A DNA stretch of 64,000 bases from Stenocarpella maydis (GCA_002270565.1 NQMI01000001.1:930396-994395), one strand, 5' to 3'. Positions 32,818 through 45,536 are shown, counted from the first letter of the stretch. Translations and numbers: made by a program. Notes: generated by a model from the letters alone, not told the origin.

Positions 32818-33852
32818 CTATAGTCGCATGCCTTCGGGATCAAACCCCGAGTAAATCATTGGGTCACCGATGCCGAGCATCACTTCTGGGTTCGGACATG
32901 AGAGGACATGTGGCTTGATGGTGCCGAATTCCGACTCGAGCAGCCCCTGGTTCAGCATGTCCATGCCCGCGAAAGCCCCCGTCGGTTGTATAAACTGCTG
33001 CTCGTATCCCATTGACGGCCCGCGCATCCAGGGGGCAAAGGTAGCAGGTACCTGTTGTGCCGGCGACGTGCTGGGCAGGCTGTCGGTGGACGGTGCCGAG
33101 TAGCCGTCGAAGGAGTCATAGGTCAGGCTCGCTGGCGAGAGGGTCATGGCGCTGCTCCCGTGCCGGCCACCACCGAATGCCGCCTTGCGGTAGTCCTCAA
33201 AGTCGGAGTGGTCCAGGTCCGAGGAGCTCGCGCGGTCCGTCCTCCCGTCGTGCTCGTGTGCCGCCTTGTCGTGCTGCTGCTGCTCCTCGAGCTGGCGCGC
33301 AAGCTCGGTGAGGCCCTGCTCGTCCTCTGGGAAGACGGAGTGGACCGGGAGGTCTATGTCGCTGTTGGGTCGTATGCAGCCGAGCTTCTGGGCGATGTTG
33401 TGGATCACGGGCTGGCCGCGGTCGTTGAGGTCAGGCTCGCCGAGGTCCCACTGCTGGCCATTGCGGACCATCGAGTACAGCTTGTGCACGGTGGCGATGA
33501 GGGCAAATTGAGTGTTCTCAAGAACCTCGGCATATCTGCGAAGTACCATGTAAGCCCGGCGCCCGCCAAGGTGCGCAGCGCAGTACAGGTGGCCTACCCT
33601 CGGGGTAATTGTTTGAATTCCGTCTTCTTTCGAGTGCCCGCTGTGCATACGAGACCATCGTCCTTGCATCTCTTACATGGGAATTCTCCGTCACACTGGC
33701 TGCTGTTAGTGGGACCACCACCGATTACAACACCAACGACAACATCACGTTGGTTGTTCGCGGGGGGGTTGGGTGTGTCTAAATACCTTTGTCTTCTTCA
33801 TCCTACACCTCTCACATGCCTTCCATACCCTCTTGTGCCTCGCGTCAGCCAT
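32818..33852 (-). CDS. Zn(II)2Cys6 transcription factor, 293 aa, three exons
   Basis: Exons 33852-33787, 33695-33598 and 33535-32818; introns 91 bp (GTATTT..CAG) and 62 bp (GTAGGC..CAG). Exon 1 gives MADARHKRVWKACERCRMKK and exon 2 continues with the second half of the zinc cluster, CDGEFPCKRCKDDGLVC. Joined, the spacing is C-x2-C-x6-C-x5-C-x2-C-x6-C, the canonical fungal binuclear zinc cluster, at residues about 13-39. The frame through exon 3 stays open only with these splices. After the cluster come a basic linker (GTRKKTEFKQLPRG), a helical region (YAEVLENTQFALIATVHKLY) that may be a short dimerisation helix, a Gln/Glu/His-rich stretch (LARQLEEQQQHDKA) and a Ser/Pro-rich tail typical of activation regions. 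No fungal-specific MHR domain is present. It is a nuclear DNA-binding regulator by family; targets are unknown. It stands alone between two gene-poor stretches. Confidence 0.9.
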
Positions 33853-36170
33853 CGAGTGTGCGGATTGGCTGTCTGATGGAATTGGCGAGTGGATATGTGA
33901 GTGGGACATGCTTGTGCTCGAGCGCTTCGCAACACGATGCGAGGGCTTGGCGGGCTTCGGGCCAGAGCTGTGCCTCTTGGTAGCTGCTGGGTGGGACTTT
34001 TGTTGTCCGTCCAGTGGAGGACTAGGTAGGCTATGTTCCATTTTTTTTTTTTCTTCTTTTTTTTTTTTGGTGTTTTTTTTTGGTTCTTGCGTACGGGGGT
34101 CACGGTGAGGCGACGTGATGATGCTTGTGTGTGAGAGAGGCGTGCGCAAGTCGAGCCGGGCTGCCAAGCGTTTCTCAAAACGGCATGTAACAATGCAATG
34201 GGTAGGGAGGCAGGCAGGAGGAACGGAGTCGGAGAGGGATGTGTAGGGAGAGAGGCAGACGCAGAGGAAGATGTGGGCAGATGGGGGTGGCTTAAAGTAG
34301 GATTAATAATGCTGAGTGAACAGACTGCGAGGTTCGAGTAGCCGCAAGGCGTTGGATGGATTATGTGATGTGTAATGGACCCGGACGAGGTAATGATGCT
34401 GTCAGAAGACAGGCACAGCGCTACAGCAGCGTGGGTTCGGCGCCGTTCCAAGGGCCCACCCAGCCTTGAGCAGAGATAACCCTGCCACGAGATGGGTCAC
34501 AAACGCTGCTGGGCTGAGCGAGGTTGCTGGGGGTGCGATAATTAGACTCGTCGGGGTCTGCGCATGTGTGCGCAGCCCTGTACACCACGGCGCTGAGGTC
34601 GCAGGCGGGCTTAAACGGTCGGCGAGTTGTTTATGTCCGAGGGCGGACAGATTGAAGCGGCCAGCGCCCGGCTGCTGGTAATAAGTCGACAGAGGTAGCC
34701 GCGAGGTCACCCTGGGGATGAATCAATGGCCCTCCTGAGAAGCCTGGATGTGATCCTGGGCCTCTGTTTTTATTTTGTTTTATTTTATTTTTTCGTCTCT
34801 TTGCCTTCCGATGTGCTGGCCTGTCCCCCTCCTCGTCCTCGTCCTCCTCCCCGTCCTCCTCGGCACCACCCCTCGAGACTCATTCCGCGGGATTACGGAA
34901 TTGGTGCACGCACTTGATAGTGTAACCGCAGGCCCTTGGCATTAACCTGGAGGACCTGTGAGGACCCGCGATTCGCAGGTGCTGGTGCTCAGGAGCTGCG
35001 GCAGTGCCTGAATACGGAGCACACGACATGGGCGAGGCCTTTGTCAACCCCAAGCTCTTGCAAAGGCTTGGACGCCAAGGCGAGGGTGAATACGTGACGG
35101 TGGTGCCCAGAGGCTGGTGGGCAAGACGAAATGACGCCCTCCCAATCGGGCAGCCGATGGACTATGCTCCAAGAGCTGGCCAAGTCGTGGCCCAGCGGAG
35201 GCCCAGCGGTGGCTTGTCTTCTTTGTTCCCATCTCGTGGGTCGCGGTCTGGGCCTGGCTGGCCTGGCGGGCTCGGCATCCCACACGTTCCTGTCGTCGAA
35301 CCTTGGGCGGCCGATCAGCACTGGGTGGGGGGCCCCGACCCCAAGGTACTCGCCCAGTACGGATCGGTACATTGTGCTGCAGGACGCAGCGGAGCCCGAG
35401 GCGGTATACTGACTGAGTAAGCCCTGCAGGCGGACAAGGGCAGGAGTCAGATGCCTCCCATGCCATGCGACATTTTTGGCGGCACTGCAAACCGAAACCC
35501 AACCCTTGGCCCTGGCCAGGAGAGGCCAAGGGGATGGATGCACAGTAGTGTAGATGTCCTACAGTCCCATGCCACCTGCCGCTCCACCGTGGGCGGTGAC
35601 AGCTGCGTACGACATGCCATGTACAGGTGTAGTGTACACAACGTGTACGCATGTCCCTGTCCCAACTCCTGATGTCTGGCCTTCCGCCGCAGGGTTGCCC
35701 AGGCTCGAGCCCAGGGATCGCGGCCCCGGTCAGGCAGCGTTTCGGACAGGGCATGACATCAAGAACAAGGTTTGGCGGAGCATTTTGGCCTCGAGCGCCT
35801 CTGATATTGGCCTTGTTTCTCGGCTGCACAGAGGGAAGGACAGCTGTCGATCGCCATGAAGAGACCCCCACGATGTAACCTGTCTCCGGAGACAGCTCCG
35901 GCAGCACGGTACCTAAGTCCTGAAGAGCCGGGGCAGGGCGAGCTCACACGTGGGCTCCGGGGCGGTGGTCCGATCCAAGGCCGCACGCTTCATCCAGACC
36001 TGGTCATGTCAAGATGTTGTGCTGTACTCCGCAGGGCGTGTTGGCTCGGACAGGCTCACAGATATGAACCCGAGGCTCTGGTCCGCAAAGCTTGTTGGCC
36101 CAGCGGCTGCAGGGACGACGATGACGGGTCTGCTCCGCACATGGCACCATACCGAGCAGGCTGCAGGCTG

Positions 36171-36208
36171 TTGTTGGTGTTGGTGTTGGTGTTGGTGTTG
36201 GTGGTGTG
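36171..36208. repeat. GTTGGT hexanucleotide microsatellite
   Basis: Five near-perfect tandem copies of a 6-bp unit, ending in GTGGTGTGTG. No coding context is supported. Confidence 0.85.
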
Positions 36209-36343
36209 TGGACTGGTCCCTGGCCCCTCGCCGGATATGGTTTCTCGGTGGTGGTCACCAAGACAGAGACGGCCACTCAGCCCTCCCCGTCTCCCCGCCA
36301 CGCCGTCACGCCACCCGCCTGAAGCCCGGGGGTCCAAATCTGA

Positions 36344-36380
36344 GCAGATGCAGATGCAGATGCAGGTGCAGGTGCAGGTG
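36344..36380. repeat. GCAGAT/GCAGGT hexanucleotide microsatellite
   Basis: Three copies of GCAGAT followed by three of GCAGGT, 137 bp after the previous microsatellite. No coding context is supported. Confidence 0.85.
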
Positions 36381-39300
36381 CCAAGGCTGCGTGTCCGGGT
36401 CGTCGCGCACAATACTGGTGGTAGCAATAATACTAATGGACCCCGGCCCTCGCCCGCGGACCGCATTGGAAATCCAACATATGGGCTTTCGGGCACCACA
36501 GCACCCCGGCGGCCCTTGATCTCCGACCCAGGCCGCTGGGCCAGGTCATCTGGGCCTAGCTGCCTCGGCTCTCGACCTTCGTCTTGAACTCTGTTCCGCA
36601 CACGTGGGTCATGACATCTTCAACAGCGCCCAGCCCGGGCAGTCGGCGTCAAGTTCGGCACCGGGGCAGAGCTCGAGCAGGTCGGCGGCTCGCGCACTTC
36701 CAGACCGCCGCGAGCCTGGCCTGGCCATGTCGAGGGACCTCCAATGAGGCTGAATTAAGGTTGCAGCTCCCCTCTCACCCCGCCTGTCATCGTGGGCACG
36801 CGGGCGCCATACGCCCGGGTCATCACCAGAGCTCTCGGGTTACTTCCTACTCGTCACCTCTGCTTCTTCCTGAACAAGAAAAAGCAAGCATGGGGTCCCG
36901 GGCACATCGACCAGTCACTCGCCCGTTGTGACGACACCCCCTCGCCCGCCGAGGCACAACCACAGGGAGTGCCCAGCCCGGCCCCGGCAGTCAACCTGCA
37001 GCCTAGCCCCGAGCCCGGCTTCCCAGGCTCATCGCTCCCACTTCATTGCGCCCACGCCGAGGACGAATATGGCAACATGAGAGCACCTTGACTTTCGTCA
37101 TCATTGGCGGGCGATGCGATCATGATCTTGTCATGTTGTATCCCCTGGGAACGTCTGGAAACAACCTCCGTGGGGGGGATCAGATACACGTCATTGTCAC
37201 CACTCTGATCGGCGATGGGAACTTGGACTGCAGTTCAGACGTGATTCAGCCCGTCATTCATCCTCGGCCTCGATGCCCTCATATGCTGGAAGCCGCACAG
37301 ATGTGCATCCCGCCCTTTCAGTTCAAGCTGAAGACGGCCGGGCGGCCGCAACCTAGCCAGCCCAGCTGCCAGCAGCTAACCTGATCTGACATCAAGGAAG
37401 CAGTCAGCTGGGTTCAGACTCGATGACGGGTAGATATCAGCCCCAAGCCAACGTCCTCCAAGCCACAAAGAACAAACCCAGGCAGTAGCAAACTGCCGGA
37501 CCACTCGCAGACAATCGGATTTACACCAATACACCCAAACGCAAGCCGGAATGCCCCGCAAGGTCTAGTTATAGGTGTCATCAGCTCCATACCTAGGCAA
37601 TTCGGTCCTCCGTGATGTCTTGTACTGGACCCTTTGAGGCACCATGATCCAAAGCAGCTGAAGGCCTCCTCACACGACAACCAGCATATTCCATCACTAG
37701 CTCTGCACCAGCAGCCTTGGTTCTGCAGTGTGTATTACGCGTGGGAGGCTCAGAAATGGCCAAGACCCACTTCCAACAGTACCCAGGTAAGTGCAGGCGA
37801 AGTGGAGCTGATATCGCGATCACGGCTTGCGAGCCCGAACATCGAACATCCACTACTCAAGTACCCAATCCTGATTTTACTGTGGTTGGAACACTCGCAC
37901 CTGCCACGTGCGGCAGGAAAATCAGTCCCCACGGGCCCAGACAAGCTGACAAGTACCTCAAATGCTCCTGTCACATTGAGGTACAAGCCTTTCTCGTCTC
38001 TCTGGCTGTCTTTGCTTTTCTGGCTAGTGGTGGGTTCCGACCCACATTGTCGTCTGTCAATCACCGGGCTCCACTCATACATGACTAAACTTGTGAAACA
38101 TGTCCTTTTCCTTCCTTTCTTTTCTTTTTTCCTTTGGAGATTAGTCCCTATTGCCAAAAATTAAATCGCAATTCCCGTCAGGATGACAAACATGCCAAGT
38201 CTTTTTTTTTTTTTTTTTTTTTTTTTGCTTTTGTTTACTTTTAGACAGGTCAACTATCCCCCAAGACTTGGCTGTTGAGAAGCTGAGCATTGCTGGGTCA
38301 GTTTCAAAGATTTTGGCAGCTAGCAGGGGGCAGGCTGGAAGAAAAATTCACTCGGGGAAATTTTGTCGGCCTGACAATGCGCGACCATTATCGCGAAGCC
38401 GACGTATGAGATGCTTCGCGATTAACCGCGTGCACGCTGTGGGGACCTGCTGCCCGTTTTGATACGTGTAGAATGTGAATATGACAGCGTCTGGGAGACA
38501 GCTTGGCAATCTGGCCGGGAGTCTTACACGTGTTTGACCTGTGTACCGAGGTTATGTGCTGTGCTCTGATTTGCTTGCTTCTGTCAATTTCAGTCATGTT
38601 CTCTCCTGGATTTGTGGTGTGCCTTGCTAGCCCTTTTAGAGCATCTGGTCACTTTGATGCGGTTGGTGGCCCCATAAAATCACATCGGACCCTAGGTATC
38701 AGCATTTGATCGGCTTAGAGTGGGACCATTTCTGTAGGGCAACCCTCACCAGGATGACTTTACGTGGGACGACCGATCGGGTCATCCAGGATCATCGCTT
38801 GGTAGGGATCCACGAAGATAATTAGACACGGCATGTATCATGGGAGTTATTGCTGCCTTTCGGATGGCCAATGACCACCACCGTGCATCCGCAAGGCTGT
38901 TACTGTCTCTCGGGAACCCCGTGATACGGGCACAGCTAGTGGCAGCAACCAGAATGCGTTAGGGCAATATGCTCGCAGATGTGTAAACAAGGTTGGGAGC
39001 ATACAGTTAATCTCAATTTCTCTCTCGGCTCTTATGCACTCTTGCTACCATATGTGTGCGCGTGTCACGACTGGGGGCTCCCAGCCAGCAAGAATAGCTG
39101 CGGGGCTGGGGATATATTTAGAGATGAACAATACTATCACTGGGAACATCGAAGCAGAGGAAGAGACGTGTACCCGGAACCTTGTAAGCTTAAGTTATGT
39201 TCTTATGACTCCCCTCAGGCCTGCTGTGGCCTTGCCGTGGCCTTGCTCATCTCTCCAGAGGTGCGCCGTCTCGCGCCACAGCTGAAATGTTGGTTTACAT

Positions 39301-40696
39301 TGCCCCAAGTCAACCTCACCTGTGTCTTCTGAGCTCTCCCAGCCCTGGGAAAGACACCCTGAGCGCCCTTGGGCGAGTATCAAAGAACAACTCATTGCAA
39401 GCGAATACCATGGGTCCCCCACATTTTACGACATTTAAGGCACATAAGGACGTAGTGCAGCGTCAGCCATATAGCTTGTGGAGAGCCGTGATATTGATCA
39501 GTGACTGACTTGGGGCCGCTACCTAGAGAGGGATCAACAGCATACCTAAGTACTCTATGCAGGAGGGAAATGGCCAACATGCAAATATTCCCAATTCACG
39601 ATTAATGTAATCAACCCACGAGTCATCACGCGAGATGTGCCTTTGAGTATATTATATAGACGTTTTCCCAGACAGGTTACACAAAAATTCCCTATGATAC
39701 ATATATCACATTTGATCAAGTTTTGTTTGCTATTCTTATATCTAGAACTATTAAAATGGAAACCGGATGCTTCGCACCCGCCAAAACGGAATTCTGAGGG
39801 CGGCACGCCAACACACCACCACTCATGCCATATCTGTACTTGATCAGAAGAATTACTATCTAGCCTTACTCACATACTTGATATAACCATTAGGCATAAG
39901 TTCTGGGCTTAGGTGTTATGGGCGTAGGCGTTATGACTATGGGTGCTATGGGTGTGCGTGTTAACTGTCGGGGTCTCAGTTACTTTCCACTCAGTTCTCA
40001 GGCTAAATGTACCTATTAGTATACTTCCCGTAATAAAATTGTGAATTTTAACTCCCCCCAATAATATTTGCATTATATTTGTGTCCTGAATTCGCCATCG
40101 CTATGTGGAACATGACCTTCCTGAGATCAGACATATAAGTATCCTATCTGGAGCTTACTAATAACGGACATATAAATTTCCAGATAATTAGAAAAGCCTT
40201 GCAGATGTTGTAAAGTATGTTCTGGCTTCTAAAGAACCAAACTTTTGTCCACCTAGGCTGAATCAAATCAGGCCATGTGAACACTCCAGCACCAACGAGT
40301 CTCATGCACATCACCACTCGAAACAAAGCCTCTTCAGCTCAAGTGGCTCTGAAACCATTGCACTATCCCAATATAAATAATTTATTACTTCAGAGTTGTA
40401 CAATCAGACAGAACACCCAGGTCACTTAATTTATGTTTGTCGTATGCGTGTGAATGGGTTTATGCCTGAGTATATGGACGCCACCAACCAAACACTTACA
40501 CAGATCCGGCCTGAGAGGCTGCCCTAGTACTCTGCTGCAGTGGCCAACTTGGAACCAAAGCATACAAGTAACCTGTGCACAGGCGCAGAGGCTAACTAGG
40601 TGCGCGTCCGTATGATGAGGATGTGGACAGCAAAAATTGCCAAAAGTTAAATCCTCAACACCGCAACTATATCAGAGTGAGGAGCTAGCATAGGTA

Positions 40697-40768
40697 TGAA
40701 CCGTGCAGGGATCGAACCTGCAATCTCCTGATTCGTAGTCAGACGCCTTGCCATTGGGCCAACGGTCC
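40697..40768 (-). tRNA. tRNA-Arg (ACG anticodon)
   Basis: On the minus strand a full cloverleaf can be drawn. The acceptor stem is GGACCGT with ACGGTTC plus discriminator A. The D arm is GCC..GGC around AATGGCAA, the anticodon stem TCTGA/TCAGG holds loop CTACGAA, and the T arm TGCAG/CTGCA holds loop GTTCGATCC (A box and B box are present, B box GGTTCGATCC). The loop gives anticodon ACG, read as ICG after editing, decoding CGN arginine codons. No intron. Upstream and downstream are AT-rich. Confidence 0.93.
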
Positions 40769-42605
40769 TGTGATGATGAATGCTGAAAATTTTGAGATTC
40801 ACAATGCGGAATTTTCCCGGATGAGCCGGAAGACAGAGCCATGTGCCGATAGGGCCTACTATATTTGCCGCTCTCGACGGCGGGCTATCCCGCAACAGAT
40901 GCTATTAGTTGCGCTAATTAAGAAATATATAGAGGTACCTAGGTAGCCAAGTAATACCTATAGACATCTGGACTGTGGAGATATCAGGACTTGTACTGTC
41001 TTGACCGTTGGTTACAGAGAGTCTAAAGCCATCAAAGAGTATCGCTAATGCGATATGAGACATCGTGTGTGTGTTTTGAAGACCCGATGCCTGGTGGCCG
41101 AGAACCGTTCTCACATCCGCACCTCCAGCAGTCGGTCTTCGTTGCGCCACCTATGAATACTGCTCGGCTTTCACAAGTAAGAATACCCTCAGGTTTAATT
41201 AGACTCTGTAGCCATGTCGCCCAAGTTCTCAGCCAATATATCACTCTATTATTCGGGTGGCACGAGTGCTCGTCATTCATCGGGGGGGAGCACCACCCTC
41301 GCCTCGCTCTCGGACCCTCAGGGATGCGGCATATACTTTGCAAATGACGATCACGAACCCCGAAATGTTGCATTCCTCGGCGTTCACAGGATGCGAGCCC
41401 GACAATCCTCCGCGCGCTCGGGAGCGGCCGTGTGATTCTCGCTGGCTTGCATGGACAGGAGCTGGCTGGTCCGGTAGGCGAAGCAATTAATTCCCTCATG
41501 ACGGCCCCCGATCAGGGTCCTCGTCGTGACTTGGACTGCATGCGCGGTGGACCCGAGCAGACCGAGACCTCAGGTGATAGAAGCCGTGGCTTTTACCAGG
41601 GTCGCTCAGCCCTGTATTAGCACTTGCTGTCTCCGCGGGGTTTCATTGCTCTGATCCGCTCGCAGAATATTGAACCCGGGCCTCGATCCTTCTGTATGCC
41701 CGGGTGGGCCTAGCAGCATGGGCGGAAGTTCACGTCACAGACAGCTGGTACATATAGAGGACTGAATGATCCCGTTCTTGGTCCTGTTAAATAATCCTCA
41801 TAAAAGGGCTGCAAGCGATCGCTTCGTACAGTGGGTGGTAAACGCTGGAAGGCCATCATTAGATACAAACAGTGCCAATGCAGTAGAATTCGGACTAAGG
41901 AGTAGAGACAACCTCATGGCAGCGGCACAGACAAGGGTAATGCAAGACTAAACACAATGAGGATGCTAACCCTCATATCTTCATATGAGTTGTACGTAGT
42001 TTATATGTCCGTCAATATCAACATATGGCACTCCTGGCAGGTTCATCTCGGAGGATAATCTCGTATAATGGAGCATTCCCGTGGAATTATGTACCCTGGA
42101 GTTATCTACCTTGGGCTATCACACCTTGAGAAAGATAAACCCCTAGAAGACAGCCCACTATGAGGCAACCTACTGGAAGCAACCTGATAGGTAGCCCACA
42201 AGGAACCGCCCTACTAGTGCCGGAAAACAACTGACTGGTACATAGCCTACTGTGCAATGGTATACTGGACGCCGACTTACAAGAAACATGCCATGGAATA
42301 CTGTATTGTAAGACGCTTATCTACCTGACCATAGGATTAGTATTAGATGCAGGTGTTGTGAGCAGTTATATTGTAGGGCTCAGTGGTACAGGATGAGTAT
42401 TGGGAGTGGGTAGGCGTAGGTGTTGGCCGAGGCACCGGTGTGCCCTGTCTCTGGGTATAGAGGCGTGCATGCGCAGGCGGCTTATATAATCCTAAACAAA
42501 TAAATATGTTTCATTAATGCGTAAAAGTCATTCTATCCTCTATGAAGCCATTATAAACAGTTCCCTCCCGCCCTTTACGCCACGACAGGCACGCAGGCAG
42601 GCAGG
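40769..42605. other. Gene-poor interval between tRNA and mannosyltransferase gene
   Basis: Composition is mixed to AT-rich. ORFs at 41032-41499 are overlapping in several frames and lack motifs. A hairpin around 41674-41710 (GAACCCGGGCC with GCCCGGGTGGG) is visible. Irregular ACTGG/ACCTACTGG-type short repeats occur at 42100-42260. Nothing gene-like can be supported. Confidence 0.45.
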
Positions 42606-44791
42606 TCAGCCCCGCGCAATGCCCATCTTCATCGCCTGCGCGATCATCTCATCGACGAGGCCCTTCTCCTCGGGCGTCAGCACGCCGTAGAGGTGGTTGT
42701 CAGTCGTAAGGCAGCACATGTTGCCCCCGCCGAGGATCCAGGCGCCTGGCTCCCGCACGTCGCGCGGCTCGATGAGGTAGCTCTCGAACGTGCCAAACTT
42801 CCACTGCCGCCGGTCCACGAACTTGTTCATGACTAGCCCGCCGTTGAACCAGAACGGCTTGCCCTCCAGGTCCAGGTGCAGCAGCTGCGGGGTGCACATC
42901 CGCCGGCTGGGGAGCGGGCGCGCGGATGGGAGGGCGGCGGGGGCGGCGGCGCCGCTACTGACCTCGGGGTCGGATTCTGGGTGGAATTCCGGGTCGAGCT
43001 CTGGGTCGGTGGCGTTGTCGAGGATTGCCCAGTGCGGGAGACTTTCTTCTTCCATCTCCTCGCGTGTCTTCAGCACGCCCAGGGTCCCCGCGTCGCCTTG
43101 GTGGAAGACGTAGTCTGTGTCGCCGACGAGTTCGAACCCCAGCCAGAAAGTCTCCTTGTCGCCTGAATGACGCCGTCAGGGCCAGCTCGAGGAAGTGAAG
43201 CACAGCGGAAATCTGATGGGCTTACCATAGACCATGTCATATACCCCGACCTTGTTCTCATCCCGGTTCCCGTCCCGGTCCTGCCCGTTCATCCTGGTGA
43301 CTAGCAACATCGCCATGAAATGCCGGTATGTGTCAACGACCAGAACGCCACTCTCCTGCTGGTGGCCGCTATCGCCTGTCCACAGCCTGCTCTGCTTGAC
43401 GTTTCTCGAGACGGGCTGAGGGAGGACCGACTGCAACCAGCTCCTCCTGAGTTCCGGCATGATCAGCCGGTCCCGGAAGAACAGCGCCCCCGTTTTGACG
43501 TACCCAGGGTCATCAAACATTACTTCGGGGTTTCGGAAGAAGAAGCTGTCCGAATCGATGACTGTTATTTTCGTCTTGTGTGTTAGCATGCTAGATATAA
43601 CCCAAGGTGTGATATCTAGTGGCACCGCACCACACCACATGTAATATATCACTTACAGATGACCTCCCGGAAGCTGGACAGCAGGATGGCAAAGGGCTTG
43701 ATGGCCCAGCCCGCAAGGGTCCAGCCCTTGTCCCGGACCATGGACCCAATGTTACGCGTCACCACGCCCTCGAGGTCCTCAAGGTCCTGCCTCGAGTCCC
43801 GGTTCAGGTCGGCATCGCTGCCGTACATGACCTCGATGGGCAGGTCGCACCCGAGCCTGCGCAGGATCGGGATCTGCGTGAGCAGGTACGCGACCTGGTC
43901 GTTTCCCGCCGTGAGCGCGATGCCCCGCCCGCCCTTCTGGATGTGCGAGCGCAGCGTCATGTGGTCCGGGAAGTAGGGCGCCGTGAAGGGGAAGAGCAGC
44001 TCGCTGAGCTGCACCAGAAGCTGGCGGTACGATTCGTACGCGTGGATCGTCTCGGCCAGGTTGTTGCTACTGCCGATGCCGTCTTCTTCTTCTTCTTCTT
44101 CTTCCTCCTCCTCTTCTTCGCCGCCCCCGCCTGTGGCGCGGTGCTGCTCGTGGATGGCTTGGATTATGTCGTCTCGTATGTAGGTGCCGCCCTCGGAGTC
44201 CGGGACTAGGTGCAGGTCCTCCCAGGCCTCCAGGTACTTCTTATATCTCCGTGTGCGGATCCCAAGTTCCCGGAGGCGTACCTCACCCGTCATTCCGTCG
44301 AGGGATTGTAGCAGACCGCGGATCTCCAGCTCGCTGGGCAGAAGGTTGATGACCCGCCTGAGAGCCGCGCCAAAGTCTCTGTCCGGCACAACCTCATGAA
44401 TCTTCTTTGCTTGCTCACCCCCCGGACGCTTGCCATAAGTCCTGCGCCCTTCGCGCTCCTGTCCAGCCATAGGGACTTGATCCTCGGGCTTGGATGGAGT
44501 GCTAGGATCAAGTCCCTCGACATCGTCCTCCACAATCGAATCAGCTGGAACCGCCGCTTCCGACGTTATGTTCTCCTCGACGCGAGGGGTGACGTTCTGC
44601 GGCGGGAGCACCACCCTTGACTCCTGGTCATACGCGGAGTTCTTATAGATGAAACCGAACATTAGAAATAGCCATACTGCCCACAGTATGCGCCGCGTCT
44701 TGATCGATTTCGAGCTCCCTCCTATGGGCAGCATGATCCGGCCTTCTTTCAAAGGTGAATCAGGTGGTGAGAATAACTTGCCCATTTTCAA
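42606..44791 (-). CDS. MNN1-family (GT71) alpha-1,3-mannosyltransferase-like type II membrane protein, 675 aa
   Basis: Exons 44791-43657, 43561-43226 and 43162-42606; introns of 95 bp (GTAAGT..CAG, with GCTAAC branch site) and 63 bp (GTAAGC..CAG). The N terminus is short and basic, followed by one membrane span at residues 35-49 (ILWAVWLFLMFGFIY), the layout of a Golgi type II glycosyltransferase. The catalytic part starts near residue 280 (GRGIALTAGNDQVAYLL) and contains IEVMYGSDADL, AGWAIKPFAILLSSFREV and, across the first splice, the metal-binding DxD as FIDSDSFFFRNPEVMF (D381/D383). Later come SGVLVVDTYRHFMAML, DKETFWLGFEL, AGTLGV and WFNGGLVMNK, all in the order seen in MNN1 proteins. 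They add mannose from GDP-mannose to glycans in the Golgi lumen. Unusual are a run of about thirteen Glu near residue 240 and a Pro/Glu-rich insert in exon 3. Family assignment is firm; linkage specificity is inferred. Confidence 0.9.
44076..44120 (-). repeat. Poly-glutamate-coding CTT/CTC repeat in the mannosyltransferase gene
   Basis: A trinucleotide tract (plus strand TCTTCTTCTTC.. then CCTCCTCCTCTTCTTC) stays in frame in exon 1 and codes for a run of Glu. It lies in the stem region between the membrane span and the catalytic domain, where length variation would be tolerated. Confidence 0.8.
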
Positions 44792-45536
44792 GCGGCCGAA
44801 GGAGCTAAAGTTGGTATCATGCGCCAGGCGGCGATGGCAGGTAGCTAAAAAGACAACATAAATGAGATGGCAACAGGCAAATGTTTTCTAAAAACCTGCT
44901 GCTCTACAGAGGGGGGGCGGGATGGCACAGGAACCTATCATACTGGGACTCTCACGTGAAAATAGACTCTACTGGGGAAAGGGATAAGCTAGAACGCGTC
45001 GGTATTTTAATAGATTCCAGTCGGGCCTAGGCCAGATAGCTGTCAACTTCGTGGCGCGAAGTCAGAGCGCAACGCCGCCCTGGAGATACGACAGCGCCAG
45101 TTGAGCCATCAAGGGAGGTGTCGGACGTCAGCTGGGGAACAGTCAGTCGTTTATGCTCAATTGGATTGTCTCGGGACGTCATTCCGGGAGAAGTTCTCGT
45201 CTTGCATTTGGGCTTCTGCAGCGACATGTGAGGGGAACATAATCACACGCTATACCAAATGATCATGTAGCTATTTCGCCCTGGATGGATGTGTCGAAGA
45301 AAGGAAGGTAGCATGGTTAGTCTGTTGCATATTTTGAAGTGCATCGTGCTTGGCTCGACGGCGCCACATTCCTTGGACCCGAGAGGGAGCATTCTCTCGG
45401 AAGCCCCTGGTCCGCGCTTAAGTGCTGTAACTAAGCTAAGCTAACCTTGGGTGTTGTGGCCTATCTCTACACCGCATGTCTTAGCTTCAAGTCACCAGGA
45501 AACCCACGTTTGTCTAAATGGGGTAATCACCCATGC
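44792..45536. other. Intergenic between RdRP and mannosyltransferase genes
   Basis: It contains the promoter of the minus-strand mannosyltransferase gene (left) and the 3' flank of the RdRP gene (right). No gene seen. Confidence 0.5.

Larger units (their letters stand above)
33853..40696. other. 6.8-kb stretch without a supported protein gene
   Basis: The first 1 kb is probably promoter and 5' leader of the zinc-cluster gene, with interrupted poly-T tracts at about 34041-34081. ORFs up to 287 codons (35044-35907, minus) have no motif and are mirrored by long ORFs in other frames, so they are GC-rich background. Microsatellites: GTTGGT repeats at 36171-36208, GCAGAT/GCAGGT repeats at 36344-36380, poly-T at 38202-38226. 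From about 39.6 kb the sequence turns AT-rich. Confidence 0.5.

Noticed and set aside
35044..35907. 287-codon minus-strand ORF, the longest in the 34-42 kb stretch
   Set aside because: Trp/Cys/Arg/Pro-rich translation typical of non-coding GC-rich DNA, with equally open frames on the other strand; no motif.
41674..41712. Second tRNA-like hairpin (GAACCCGGGCCTCGATCC..CCCGGGTGGG)
   Set aside because: Only one palindromic stem; no acceptor, D or anticodon arms can be drawn.
43619..44209. 196-codon plus-strand ORF across the mannosyltransferase gene
   Set aside because: Antisense shadow of the catalytic exon; includes a poly-Phe run that is the complement of the poly-Glu repeat.
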